A stretch of DNA of 49,182 nucleotides, taken from contig NW_014577203.1 in NCBI RefSeq assembly GCF_000485595.1, positions 263,987 to 313,168 on the forward strand, in the 5' to 3' direction. The stretch comes from Priapulus caudatus. Taxonomy: Eukaryota; Priapulida; Priapulimorpha; Priapulimorphida; Priapulidae. Position numbers and translations under genes: made by a program. Below the pieces are notes generated by a model that was not told the DNA's origin, did not search any database, and saw only the letters and a list, made by a program, of their open reading frames with translations. Below are positions 10,819-22,189 of the stretch, piece after piece. The first letter of the stretch is position 1. The number at the start of each line of letters is the position of its first letter.

Positions 10819-12249
10819 ACGGCGCGAAACAATACGTTCCGCTACACTACGTGCGGATGGATATAAACCATTACTGCGAACGCGTTTGCTCTACATTTTT
10901 TCAAGAAATCATTACTACAGCTCAAACCCCGTATAGTAGAAAACTTGACGGGCCAAAGCAAAAATAATTGTATTTAGCGGGCTTTCGTATTAAACCACTT
11001 TCAACATATATTAGCCACCGAATTAAAAAAAAATATATATGGATTACAAGGTTGTGTAATCCACCTCCTTCTTCTAATTTTATGACGCACATTAAGCTGC
11101 AGTTGACCAACCATTGTTTTGATCAAAATTGTTCTATGTTCACCAACCATTTTATGACGGAAATGCCTGGTTCATGCATCAACCATCGCCGCGGCGTCTC
11201 AATGTCGACCGAAACATGGCGCCTGCAGGGCCGTGCTTTCATTCCTATGCACCAGGTTCAATTCATAAACACATTCCTATTTTGTAATTGATGCCGTTAA
11301 AGGCTGTAAAAAAAACACATTAGAAAACTCGATTGCCGAAAATCTCCCTGCGAAAACATGCCACGATTCAGTTTACTTCCGCTTGGATGCGCTGGCGTAA
11401 ACTTACAACACCATAGATATAAATATACAACACTGTGTTGTAGTATATCTATGCAAATACCAACCACAGATTCACAGGACTATAATTTTGGATACAGGTA
11501 GTCTATGGACGTAAATGTACAGTGTTACGCTGGGCCACACGCAATGGCGCTCCAGTATCGAAGTCCTCCCCTACCACATTGCCGCGTGCTAAGCCCCATA
11601 CCATGGCTCTATCTATATTTTTATGTATAATTGTCGATTAATTGTCGTCCATTTTAAAATCGGAATTTTTATGTCGATTTGATATTTTTCATGAACCTAG
11701 AAATATGCTTTCCTATGAGTTTTTTTGCTGATTTGCGTCTTCATATTGGCGCGTCCTAAAACAAATTCAGCTTGGTGCCAAAATAGGCAACTTTGGCGCA
11801 ACTCTTAGTTAATTTGCCTAAATCCAAAATAGGCCGCTGGACACCATCTTTCAAAATTAATACTGTTTAACCACTGACCTAAAATGATGTGCTAATGCCC
11901 TACTAATGCATATTTTATATGGCGCTTTTAAATGCGGTAGCAATCATTTCTGACGTTTATTTTTCCTTTGAATGGTCAGGGTCAAAAGCTAAAGGGCAAT
12001 TCAAGCGTCAAATTTTACTTTTCAGCAATGAAACAATTAATGAAAATTTCAAACTAAATTACATTTTAGTTTTCATTCATGCACAGGAATGGATTATTCA
12101 TATATCATTTGACATATTTTGGCGATAAAAAACAGTTTAAAGAAGCCATATTTGAAACATGTAATCACACTGCTTAACGCCGTAGGTTGCTAAATTATTT
12201 AGCTCAGTAGGCCCCACAGTCATGTTGCATAGTGCATGCAACAGTTGGC

Positions 12250-15200
12250 TTACTTCCAACTCATTATCCAGGTAATCAGATTCAGAAACGACTTTTCACA
12301 TCTACATTGGCCTTCACCCTCATGATCTCATACCCTCCACAAAATCCTCTGCTCAACATCCTTTTCATCTTCAGTCTGCAGCATCTCCGTCTCTTAGTGT
12401 ATGGATTGGCAGCCAGTACTCTTTACCAGAGCAGATACAGTATGACGCTGCATGAAAGATTTTCTTTGTGACAGCGCACATGCCAGGTGGCTGCCCAATA
12501 CACCCAGATACACCAGTAATATGAACACATCTGTGTCATCACCAAGCACACGGATCACGGCCTGCCTATAGTTAGCAGTCATATAGAACATCAGGAGATC
12601 TATGGTAATGTCGCGCTTTCCAAATTCGTGACCAAATACACCGGTCGTCCTGAGTATCCATTGTTGCATTTCTCTACATTGAAGGACAAAACACGCGTGC
12701 CAGCCTATGCTTGTTGTTCTTGCTCTTCATGATTTCATACTCTTTTGGGCAGATGACTGTTAATGGAGAGTTTATAGTCGACGCATAACTTTACCAGCCC
12801 GCCGCATTCTCTCATGATCCCCTGGCGAGAACATCTTGCCGCTACTTGTCGAAGACATTTGGCATTTTCGCCTGATACCATCTGAGATAGCGACTTAAAC
12901 GGCCATTGGAATTGATGCAATCAGATCTGAGTGGACTGCCACCATGTGGCCACACAATATTGCTAGAACAGCTGTGAAAACATTTCATGATGCGCACAAT
13001 GTCATGGAGCTGATGGCAAGACCTCAGGACACCAAGGCGTTTGACCAACTTCTGACATGTTGCCTTTTGCGGAGACAACCATGCTCATCAATGGCTGATG
13101 AAATCACTGCACACCGCTCGATATGGCAAACAGAGGTCCAATGCTCCATCTACCTGCCTGCTGACCAAATCATCAATAGCCGGAGAAAACATGCCTCTCA
13201 AGGTCTATTACTGGCCTGCGCCTGTTGCTCGTGACCTGCCGTTCGTTGAGCAACAGACATGGTATTTATGGCGGCTACTAATTAGGCGGTCGTAGAACCC
13301 ACCAGGGAGATGGCCGACCTGTATTTTTGCTTTCCATCTTTCTTCAATCACATCGAATCAGCCAACATTCACACCAGCAGGGCAATTTGGCCCAGTGACT
13401 GGCGTTGTAACAGCACGAGGGCCGCGTAATTTTCAAGTGGTGAGCGGGTATTTATCCACCTCTGCGATCATATAGAGATCAAGATCATTTGCATCCAGAC
13501 ACGTCGGCTGCCCTCAACTCCTCTTGCTGCTGTTTCTGTGCAGATTGACCTGGCCCGTAGATGCCAGAGTAGATGTAGTACACACGGTCTGTACGCACAT
13601 GGGACAGTGGTAGGGAAGACATCAATCCACTTCACAAACTAACTCAGCAGACAGAGTCATGCCCTGAGCAGCTCCCTTCCCAATCTTAATGACAGCTCTG
13701 CTCACCAAATTGGTCAGCGGAGACAGCCGTTTCCAGTACCATCATGGTGTCTACAGAACTAGGTCACCTTAGCCTCGCCATGGAGTGCTAGCATCTCCAG
13801 CAGGTATTTGGGCTGAGATAGCGGGCATAGTGCACATGCGCCCAGCAAGAAGAAGTACTTCATTCATGCGCCCCTCCAATGTCCGCTGCCCTTCAAGTAG
13901 ATGTCACCCTCTCTCTCTGCACGCTCAAACTAGTGATGAGCCAGTGCTGGTGAGAAGAAAACTTGTCCACCCATTGCCAGCCAGTGGGATGTAGGCGGCA
14001 GTGTTTTCAGCTACTGCACGATCTGCTCAAATATCTTTGGTCAGTTGATAAAACTTCTTCAGAGTGCTGCTGCATACACCCGAACAGGGACCGCATAGCT
14101 TTCACCCAGGACTTCACATTGAAGATACCTGTCAGCCCCCCATATGCTTCAGCCACGTACACTTTCAAGTGCTGAACCTGACATCACTTTGCGATGCAGC
14201 CAACGAATGACTGTATATATGCATCCCACCAGGATGGGCAATCACATGTATGAAACTGCACAGGCTGGTGCCAACACACCTTTTTGGCTTACCTACATAC
14301 AGCTGCATGTCAACGGAAAGATGAATGTATTGTCATACGCCTATCAACCACTGAACCTCTGCATGTACGGTGCAGCTGCTGTTGAGCGATAGTGTCTGGC
14401 GTTGAGAGGGTGGTCTGCATCAATTAAAGGACCAAACATATAGTCGTGCTTGCAGCCGTTGTGGAACACCCATGGCTCCTGGCTAGGCTGATTATGAAGC
14501 CATTCCACTCCATAAACATCTTGCCCGTGGCTAGGCCTAGTTGATCAGTTGTGTGTCCTTCTCTTGGGCTGCCACCAGATGGCCGTCAGAGCACACACCT
14601 CAGTGTGCTATAACCGGTCGTCTTGCCAGCTGCGACACTGCAGGGGCCATACCTTTTGTAGCGGCCCGCTATAGTGCATAATATGGATGCCGTTATTTAT
14701 TGCCTAACAGACTTGGCCTGTTTTGCGCTGTGGAGGCGAGGGATTATGAGAGTACTGATGCCAGGCTGCGAGCATGCCAGTCTCAATGATCCAGCAGCGC
14801 GCCGGTGCATCTCTGAAATTCTGTAGCGCACTGGCATTTGTTTTCACCGTACGACCATTTGCACGTTGCACACAGGCAAGTTAAAGTTGTCATACCAGCC
14901 GAAATATCCAGTCCAACTGTTCGAGCAGAGGCCCCATCATTCTGATTGCCAAAAAGCGTTGACACATTTTCACCAACATATACATTGCCGCCCGACTTGC
15001 GGACCGCAGCCACTTCATCAATATGCACACAGTGCTATCCATGTCATTTAAAATTTGTGAATGAGATAACTGGCTACCAAACGCGGTGTGGTGTGAACCC
15101 AGACCAATGTGTTGTTTGGTTCCGGTGTCTTGGTAATGCCAATATTGTATGGATTGTGAGACTCAGTGATGCTTTGTGACTTCCCGTTCGATCATGAGCT

Positions 15201-15777
15201 TTGCGGCAAACCTTAGCAGTGTTGCACTAGCTTGTTGCTTTTGATTGGCATGCGCGCTGAAATTCCCTCAAGATCATAGTTTTTATTGTTCAAACTTCGA
15301 ATGCCATTCGGCCCTCATTTGTGATATTCTTACCAAAGCATTCCTCTTTCCTCTCATCCACAGTGCTCCACATTGGCAACCTTCAGCGATTTTACCTACA
15401 TACTCCCGCGAATCTCCAACAATAGAATGCAACAACCTTCAATTACAAAGTACTAACACATCATCACCCAAATGCGTACCAGCCCTTAGCTAAACAATTG
15501 CTTTCGTGGTCAACTGACCACCATAACTCACATACTTATCATGTAGAACTTCAATGGATGTCCAAGTACATAGCTTTGATTAGTATCAAGAGCGTATAAT
15601 GAAGGCAGAGCGTACAACAACGTGCAAATGCTGAAAACCATGCTGCAGTTTTAGTCGAATTAATAACTTTCCCGTTATATTTGACGATTCTTTGGTAGTA
15701 TTAATGACAGCTGTCCTACCTTGCTAATAATAAACCAAACCGCTTTTCTTTACGATGTCTCTACGCTGAGAGGACAT
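12250..15777 (-). pseudogene. Unnamed transposon protein, copy 1 (shattered)
   Basis: Counterpart of the gene at 23930-27283. Short frames in all three minus frames carry recognisable pieces, such as ANYRQAVIRVLGDDTDVFILL near 12520-12590. A probable start ATG (complement of 15775-15777) begins MSSQRRDIVKKSG; this ATG is missing in copy 2. Near 15660-15690 the frame (KYNGKVINSTKTAAW) is intact here but broken in copy 2, so the two copies complement each other. Frame changes occur about every 50-100 bases, far more than in copy 2. As the region is sequenced here, no product could be made. Family features are given under the copy 2 gene. Confidence 0.75.
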
Positions 15778-16088
15778 GAGCCGGTGAAAATTCTGGTATT
15801 TCGCCAAAAACCGACTCGCAGATACGTAGTGGCTGCGGATTGTCTTCTCGTTCTGGCCGATAGCTGTCGGCGGCGCAACCTCGCGTGTTTCCGCTCATTC
15901 ATTGACAATGAAAATTATCTTTCCTTTATTTTCTCGGTGGGCATATGTTCAGAACCAGACTGATCGCGTGACATCAGTGCTGCCGATGTTGAATGCAATG
16001 TACGCATACAGCCCTGCTGATGGTGCTGGTGGCTCTGCGCATGCATCAGGACTCTCCGTATATCAAAGAATGATGCGAAAACCCCAAC

Positions 16089-16140
16089 ACTAACCCTTAA
16101 CCCTAACCCTAAACCCTAAACCCCAACCCGAACCCTAACA
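16089..16140 (-). repeat. Interstitial telomere-like (CCCTAA)n, copy 1
   Basis: Imperfect CCCTAA array with AAACCC and AACCCG variants, inside the spacer between the two arms of the 5' inverted repeat. The same array occurs at the matching place in copy 2. Confidence 0.9.
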
Positions 16141-16229
16141 CTAACTATAAATCGACTTCGGATTCGACTTATATACACATCTATAGGTATTCCCAAACAC
16201 TATCTATTGGTCGTCAAACAATCTAGACG

Positions 16230-16380
16230 GACCATAGAAATAATATAGTAGATAACCATAATATAATAACTACGTATAATAACTAATATAATAACTAATA
16301 TAATAACTAATATAATAACTACATATAATAATATATAATAATATATAATATAGATAATATAATAATATGTTTTATCATAT
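16230..16380. repeat. AT-rich tandem repeat (CTAATATAATAA-like)
   Basis: Repeats of CTAATATAATAA and ATATAATAAT type, matching 27735-27850 in copy 2. Confidence 0.8.
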
Positions 16381-16410
16381 ATTAATTTTTTATGGGACGT
16401 GTGATTTTTC

Positions 16411-16442
16411 TGACGTCACACTTGACGTAAACACTGACGTCA
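16411..16442. promoter_or_regulatory. Cluster of CRE-like TGACGTCA sites, copy 1
   Basis: Two full TGACGTCA palindromes (16411, 16435) and one TGACGTA half-type site (16423) lie within 32 bases, in the spacer between the divergent gene ends. TGACGTCA is the known CREB/ATF binding sequence. A role as a bidirectional promoter is inferred from position. Confidence 0.4.
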
Positions 16443-17079
16443 CGCAGCATCAGACAGCGTTCATGGAACATATATACCACTCTTTTCTCGCATTTCCAGT
16501 CATTGACGCAAAGCCATTACTCGCACAAAAAACGTCTTGTTATTTATCGCCATGGTGATGACCCGCCCCTTACGCGGATGTAGTACGCTGTAGTAATAAA
16601 CATATCGAGTCCAGCGCTACACAGCGGCGACCGAAGCAACATGACAGTGCACAAAACAGAGAGACATGTCGCAGTGTAAAAAACTCGATCTCGAGTCTGG
16701 TTTTCGGCGAAAATACCAGATTTTTTCACCCGCTCATTATCTCTAGGCGTAGAGGCCCATCGTAGGGACCATGCTGTTTGATTTTTTAATAACAAGCGTA
16801 AGAACGCCAAAAATCGTCAAAATAAAACTGCGTGGAAAAAGTTTATAATTCGAACTTTAATACTGCAACATGGTCTTCAGCATTTCACCGATTGTACACA
16901 CCCCTTCTTTATTACGCTTTGTTAGTACTACATTTCATCAGCAAGCATTTTCATACGCTCCCCCCCCCCTCATCACCAATCACTCAAGATCTAGTCTAGG
17001 CATGCACAGGATTTTCCTGAATTTCATCATAACATACGAATATGGAATTATTTTTGGCTAATTTTGTTTTATTTTAGAA

Positions 17080-17125
17080 TTAGGGATAGGGTTAGGGTTA
17101 GGATTAGGGTTAGGGTTAGGGTTAA
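17080..17125 (+). repeat. Interstitial telomere-like (TTAGGG)n
   Basis: TTAGGG array with GATAGGG and GGATTAGGG variants, starting 36 bases after the end of the duplicated block and opposite in orientation to the array at 16089. Confidence 0.95.
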
Positions 17126-17400
17126 CTAATTTCTATATCCACAACTTATTTCTATATTCACTATCTCTTCGATCCCTGAGACCTACTAGATTGATAGTTA
17201 GCGCGCGGAAGTCAGCAATCCATGTGTATGTATATATCTATGGCTAAATGTTGTAAGCTCAGGTATGTGTTTGACTGCCACGCAGTAACGCTAACGTCAC
17301 TTCCCAATGGTATCATACGATGGCTAATTGTAAACAATGGGTATGTTTTATATGCTGCATGTGTGCTGTAACATATCTACGAATGTGTCGTGGTATTTAT

Positions 17401-17466
17401 TCATTGGTAATTTATTTCATTGGTAATTTAATTCATTGGTAATTTATTTCATTGGTAATTTATTCA
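17401..17466 (+). repeat. 16-bp tandem repeat, four copies
   Basis: TCATTGGTAATTTATT repeated four times with one substitution, starting at 17401, 17417, 17433 and 17449. Confidence 0.95.
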
Positions 17467-17744
17467 TACACATATCTACAGTTCAGCATAAGAATGGAAA
17501 ATTCAACGGCAGTTAGTATAGGGGATGAGAATAAAATAGATTAAAAAATGAAATATTATCAGACCACGAAGGTTACTATTCACTATCAACTTTTGGCAAT
17601 CTACAAAAACTGCAAGTAGAATTTTTTATGATAATTTCAATCTGAAACAAATCACAACAATATTTTCTCGCATTAAAAGTAAGATAATGTGGGGACTGTT
17701 TAACACAAGCTTGCTATTAATTACTAAAATATTCACATTCAACT

Positions 17745-17828
17745 TAGATACAATAATGTAACCCAACAAGAGTACAACAAATGTAACAACAGTAACCCTA
17801 CTCTTGTTGGGTTACATTATTGTATCTA
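17745..17828. mobile_element. 84-bp MITE with perfect 28-bp TIRs and 9-bp TSD
   Basis: Arms 17745-17772 and 17801-17828 are exact reverse complements, starting TAGATACAATAATG. A 28-bp spacer lies between them. The 9-bp direct repeat CATTCAACT flanks the element exactly (17736-17744 and 17829-17837), as expected for a target-site duplication. A 9-bp duplication fits Mutator-like elements, but the superfamily is not proved. Confidence 0.75.
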
Positions 17829-18640
17829 CATTCAACTCTGATATGCAGCGTTCAAAATTGGTGCCGATCCGGAGGCCCGAGGCCACCAAGTTTTTGCTCG
17901 GTCCACCATCTCTACGAAACTGCCGGTCCTCCTGACCGGCAATTTCCCCCCTCATATTATGCTGAAATACGGTTCTCGCAACGGCGTTTAGACAGACTAG
18001 TAAACGGGAGCGTATTCTAATGCGCTCCGTTTCTGACGGGGTATCCAAAAAGTATCCAAGTAGTCCTTAACTCATGATTCGCCATACGAACAAAAACTTG
18101 CGACCGTCTAAGAAATCGATTGCGGCCAGCCGCATGTAGCGTAGCCCAGTGTTTTTATGCGTAACGCATAATAATAAGTTCCTATGTCGCAGGGGTTATC
18201 GTGACTGAATTCGTTACTTTTCTTTACGTAGAAAGTGGACTATTTTTATTCAGTTAGATATCTAGAAGCAATGTAAACTGTATATATATATACTTAAAGA
18301 TTCTAGGCAGTTTTAACTTTGAGGATGTGCGGCAGCATTGATCTACGCATGGGGGTACCGAGGACTGGGGAGGAGAAAAACGAAAGTAAAACCTTTCCCA
18401 GAAGCTCCCCCGACATTCCTAGAGCTTGAAATATATTATTTGACCAACTCTACGTGGTAAGTCAAGTTAGTTTGGCTACCGCAAGCACATCCCTGGTCTA
18501 TTTGTATTGTGTTATTCGGCCACCCAAGTGCTACACCAATAAAGTATAATATAATAATAATGTATGCTGTTAATGGTTATTTTTATATACCATTTTGTTA
18601 CTCACTGGTAGTAAATAAGCGGACCACCAACTTTTGTGCA

Positions 18641-18670
18641 GGACCACCAACTTCAGAAAGTTGGTGGTCC
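18641..18670. repeat. Perfect 13-bp hairpin
   Basis: GGACCACCAACTT and its reverse complement are separated by CAGA. A further direct copy of the left arm lies at 18621. It may be the trace of a foldback element. Confidence 0.7.
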
Positions 18671-18966
18671 CGCTGTCCACTAGATTTTCAGCCGAAATTC
18701 GAACCCTGCTGATATGGAGCAACGATGAATGTAGTTAGAAAGCCCAATAGCTATTTGCCGGTCACGCTTCTTAATTGCAATCAGTGGAAACACGCCTGTT
18801 TATATTAGTCACAATGTCATATAAATAGTACGTATAATCCAACATGTAAAAATAAAAATAGAATCAAACTACTGCGATGGAGATCAATCGTTGCTTTCTC
18901 TATATAATCAATGACAGCTTGGCTACCAGCCGCACCGAATAAACGTGAACCACGCGAACTTCATAC

Positions 18967-19222
18967 CAGGGACGTAGCCTGTGGGGAGAAAGGAGGCAGC
19001 TGCCCCTCTAGATTTTGGAGCAAAATTAACAAATAAGCTTAGCTTATATTCCTAAATAACCCTAATGTCATTTTTTTGTGACTTACCCGTTAAAGCCTTG
19101 TCTCAGACCCACCCCACACTGTGGACGTCAATTTAAGAGCTGCGCCCGTCGCTCATCATTACGCAGTTGAGTCATGAATTTTTGCCCGCGCCCCCTAGGA
19201 ATTTGCTCAGCCTACGGCCCTG
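18967..19222. mobile_element. 256-bp hAT-like MITE with 5-bp flanking repeat
   Basis: The left end is CAGGGACGTAGCCTG and the reverse complement of the right end is CAGGGCCGTAGGCTG (13 of 15 match). CATAC flanks both sides (18962-18966 and 19223-19227). CAGGG ends are a hAT hallmark. Most hATs make 8-bp duplications, but a hAT group with 5-bp duplications is known. There is no coding content. Confidence 0.7.
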
Positions 19223-20562
19223 CATACGAATGAGCTTGCAAACCGCACCATTATTAGGAATAAAGATTTAGGTGTAGAAGTTGTATGCGTCAAGTATCAC
19301 AAGTAGCATGTTTAGTGATTATAGAGCACTACATTACCTGCCACTGAAAAAAATTCCTAGCAGTTCTGGCAATATTGTTTTTCAAAGAAAATGTGCTGCT
19401 TTCTTTCATTTGCATCAACATAATATGTGAGTCTGCCTCCATATTTTCTATGTGAATATTTTCTTTGGGCTCAATGACAAGTCAACATATTCGACTATTC
19501 ACAAATACAGCTATTCTGTAGTTAAAACATATATTTATGGTCCTTCTTCAAATGTACTTTATCTCGTGCACCAGCCAAGCAGGATCACAAATCCCGCATT
19601 TCAACGCAATCCAAGCATGTGGGTATGCAATTTCAACCACATCATGCAGTTCCATGACAGTGGCCCGAGACCAAAGCAACTGGAGTAACGCCAATTCACG
19701 GAACCTGATCTATGAAATGGAAGATGGCTTCTGCATCGGTCCTGCATATCTGTTTTATTTTTGATGCCGTCACACTTCCTGATCAAAAGCGAATTTTTTA
19801 ACAGTAATCTGCTTCCACGCTTTACCGCGGTGATTTGCTCTGCTCATTTGGCAGTCGTTGTTATGCTTGTGTTTACATATTAAATTATACATTAAATCAT
19901 CTTATTATATCATTAATTATCTTAAATTATATTGATCCCAAATTATACAGCCACCAATATCGTAAATAGTATAGATGTGTTCGACTTCGGCGATGCAGCT
20001 ACGTGAACAGCATCGTTCAAAACTCTAGATGTGATGAGTAGGGGGCCTAACCGAGGCCATGATTCACGCTGAGCGCATTTTTTCACTTTAACCAGCTGGC
20101 GCTCAAGAGCCAACATACACATTCCACGGAGGGCATATGTTAGATCCGGGTGAAAATGTAAATCTATTTTGTTTTATATTCTCTCAGCTGTCGCTGACAC
20201 TTCAGGATGTTTGGTGAATAGCTACCAAATAATCTTCCGATCAATCGTCATTTGGCAGATACTCATCAAAATGATTTTTTTTTCAATGTTTGGGATTTAA
20301 TTTCAAGTATAGGGAGCTATTGGAAATTTAATAGTTGTCTGATCTCAGACCCTGTCCGTTATCTCAAAGTCGAGGCACTACTGGTGGCTGCTATATTTAG
20401 GCAGGCCGACGTGCCAGTGAATGGCATCCACAAGTGGATAAATGGGTGTTTACTGAAAATTTTGACATGTTTCCCCCAACGTATGGTCTCTGTTAGGCTG
20501 CGTGGGTGCTTTTCCGCGTAGACGTGATAACCACGATTATGGAAAGCCGTTTGTGCCAATAT
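19223..20562. other. Non-coding, AT-rich
   Basis: No gene is recognised. It includes a TTAAATTATA-rich stretch around 19880-19950. Open frames here show no family motifs. Confidence 0.5.
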
Positions 20563-21140
20563 TCGATAAACCTGGTTTTACGTCGATAAACCTAATTTTA
20601 CGACCGTAAAACCTGGTTTATCGACGTAAAACCGGGTTTTAGGACGTAAAACCTAGTTTATCGGCCGATATTGATAGTTTCATTTGATAACCCTGGTTTT
20701 AGGACCGTAAAACCTAGTTTTACGACCGTAAAACCTAGTTTTACGACCGTAAAACCTAGTTTTGCGACCGTAAAACCTAGTTTTATGACCGTAAAACCTA
20801 GTTTTACGACCGTAAAACCTAGTTTTACGACCGTAAAACCTAGTTTTACGACCGTAAAACCTAGTTTTACGACCGAAAACCTAGTTTTACAACCGTAAAA
20901 CCTAGTTTTAGCGACCGTAAAACTAGTTTTACGAACCGTAAAACCCAGTTTATCGACGTAAAACCCAGTTTATCGCCGATATTTGATAGTATTTAATTTG
21001 ATAAACCTGGTTTTAGGACCGTAAAACCTAGTTTTACGACCGTAAAACCCAGTTTATCGACGTAAAACCGGGTTTTAGGACGTAAAACCTAGTTTTACGA
21101 CCGTAAAACCCAGTTTATCGACGTAAAACCTAGTTTATCA
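20563..21140. repeat. Palindromic 21-bp minisatellite
   Basis: The core unit is ACGACCGTAAAACCTAGTTTT, tandemly repeated about ten times in the middle (20700-20940). The outer parts use related units built on CGATAAACCTGG and CGACGTAAAACC. Each unit contains the inverted repeat GTAAAAC-CTA-GTTTTAC. The 21-bp period gives a false open frame (repeated TVKPSFT). The array abuts a truncated LINE at 21141. Confidence 0.9.
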
Positions 21141-22189
21141 AAGCGATATATCTAGGCGATCTAATTAATGACAAAGGGGGGTTTAAGGACATGATAAAGG
21201 CACGATCCGATAAATGTAGATTCATGATGAGAGAAATAGTATCAGGGACAGAGGAGCAAAATTATGGTAACCATACTATAGAAGCAAGAGTCAAATTATA
21301 TGAATGTACAGTAATACCTTCTTTCCTGAACAACAGTGAAACATGGACCAACATAACTAAGGAAGAATTTAAAATGTTGGAGGACTTTCAAAATGAATGT
21401 CTACGTAAAATAATAAAAGCTCATAGTAAAACACCATTGGCAGCACTAAGGATAGAGTTGGGAATTTTACCAATAACTGATAAAATAGCATACAAAAAAC
21501 TTATGCTACTTCAATACATAATTAAGTTAGAAAACAATAGATTAATGAAGAAAGTTTTTATACAGCAGATCAAAAAGGAAAGAAGAAATTGGGGAAATGA
21601 AATCCTAATAATCCTAGAGGAGTACGAACTAGAAATATAATTTATAGCCATAGGGTTAAAATCAAAAAGAGCATGAAAAAAACAAGTCAAAGATGCTATA
21701 CTAAAACGAGTAATTAAAAGAGACAAATTGAAAACTAGAGGCAAAACAAAAATGAACATGATAAACATTGAAACATACGGATTGAAGGAATATATGAAAG
21801 TATTATCACTTAACAATTCGTGTTTTGCATTTAAATGCAAAACTTGCATGATTGACCTAAAAGGATACTTTAAAAATAATTTTAGCGATGATAAGTGTAA
21901 TAGGTGTAATAAAGATATGAAAGAAGATATTTAACATTTATATAATTGTGATAGTTATGAAAAATATAAGGAGGGACAACAAATAGATAACTGGAGAAGG
22001 GACAACCATGGACTATTAAAACCAGAATTAGATTATGTACGGAAAATTCTGGTGATCCGTGACACTAACATGTAGAGAATTAGAGGCGACGTTTATCCCT
22101 TTGTTTTCTAGATGAACCCCGCACTCGTTGATTCGGGTGCCTTGTGAAATACAAGAGAGGGTACCAAGATACAAGATACAAGATACAAG
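21141..22189 (+). mobile_element. 5'-truncated LINE (non-LTR retrotransposon)
   Basis: Starts inside the reverse transcriptase, after the catalytic part, with YLGDLINDKGG. The RT thumb/C-terminal segment follows (NNSETWTNITKEEFKMLEDF, then PLAALRIELGILPI), up to a stop at 21640. A second frame (21728-21934) has CKTCM...CNRCNKD, then after a stop H-LYNC: a Cys/His cluster common at the C-terminus of LINE ORF2 proteins. Frame breaks lie at 21640-21728 and 21934. The 3' end has three tandem GATACAA units (22166-22189), a repeat tail seen in several LINE clades. The clade is not assigned. Confidence 0.8.
21191..21640 (+). pseudogene. LINE reverse transcriptase C-terminal fragment
   Basis: 149 codons of the non-LTR RT C-terminal region; coding similarity extends in the same frame up to the junction at 21141. 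The YxDD catalytic core is missing because of the 5' truncation, so no reverse transcriptase could be made. The same protein segment occurs on the opposite strand just downstream (22190-22574). Confidence 0.75.

Larger units (their letters stand above)
10809..17044. repeat. Large duplicated block, copy 1 (indel-rich)
   Basis: Direct copy of 22575-28464. Both start at AAACACACAAACGGCGCG and lose similarity just after CGAATATG. This copy spans 6236 bp against 5890 bp for the other. The extra length is mostly single-base or very short insertions spread evenly over coding and non-coding parts. It holds the minus-strand transposon gene, the 5' inverted repeat (about 15580-15870 against 16650-16935), a (CCCTAA)n array and a CRE-like cluster. 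Unlike copy 2, it lacks the right-hand inverted terminal repeat. Confidence 0.9.
17126..18966. other. Non-coding stretch with small repeats
   Basis: No gene is recognised. It contains the 16-bp tandem repeat at 17401, the 84-bp MITE at 17745 and the hairpin at 18641, listed separately. Confidence 0.5.

Noticed and set aside
20671-20898. Open frame repeating TVKPSFT
   Set aside because: It arises only because the 21-bp repeat period is a multiple of three; there is no start context or family similarity.
20563-21140. CRISPR-like array of palindromic repeats
   Set aside because: Units are contiguous with no unique spacers, and the genome is eukaryotic. It is a minisatellite.
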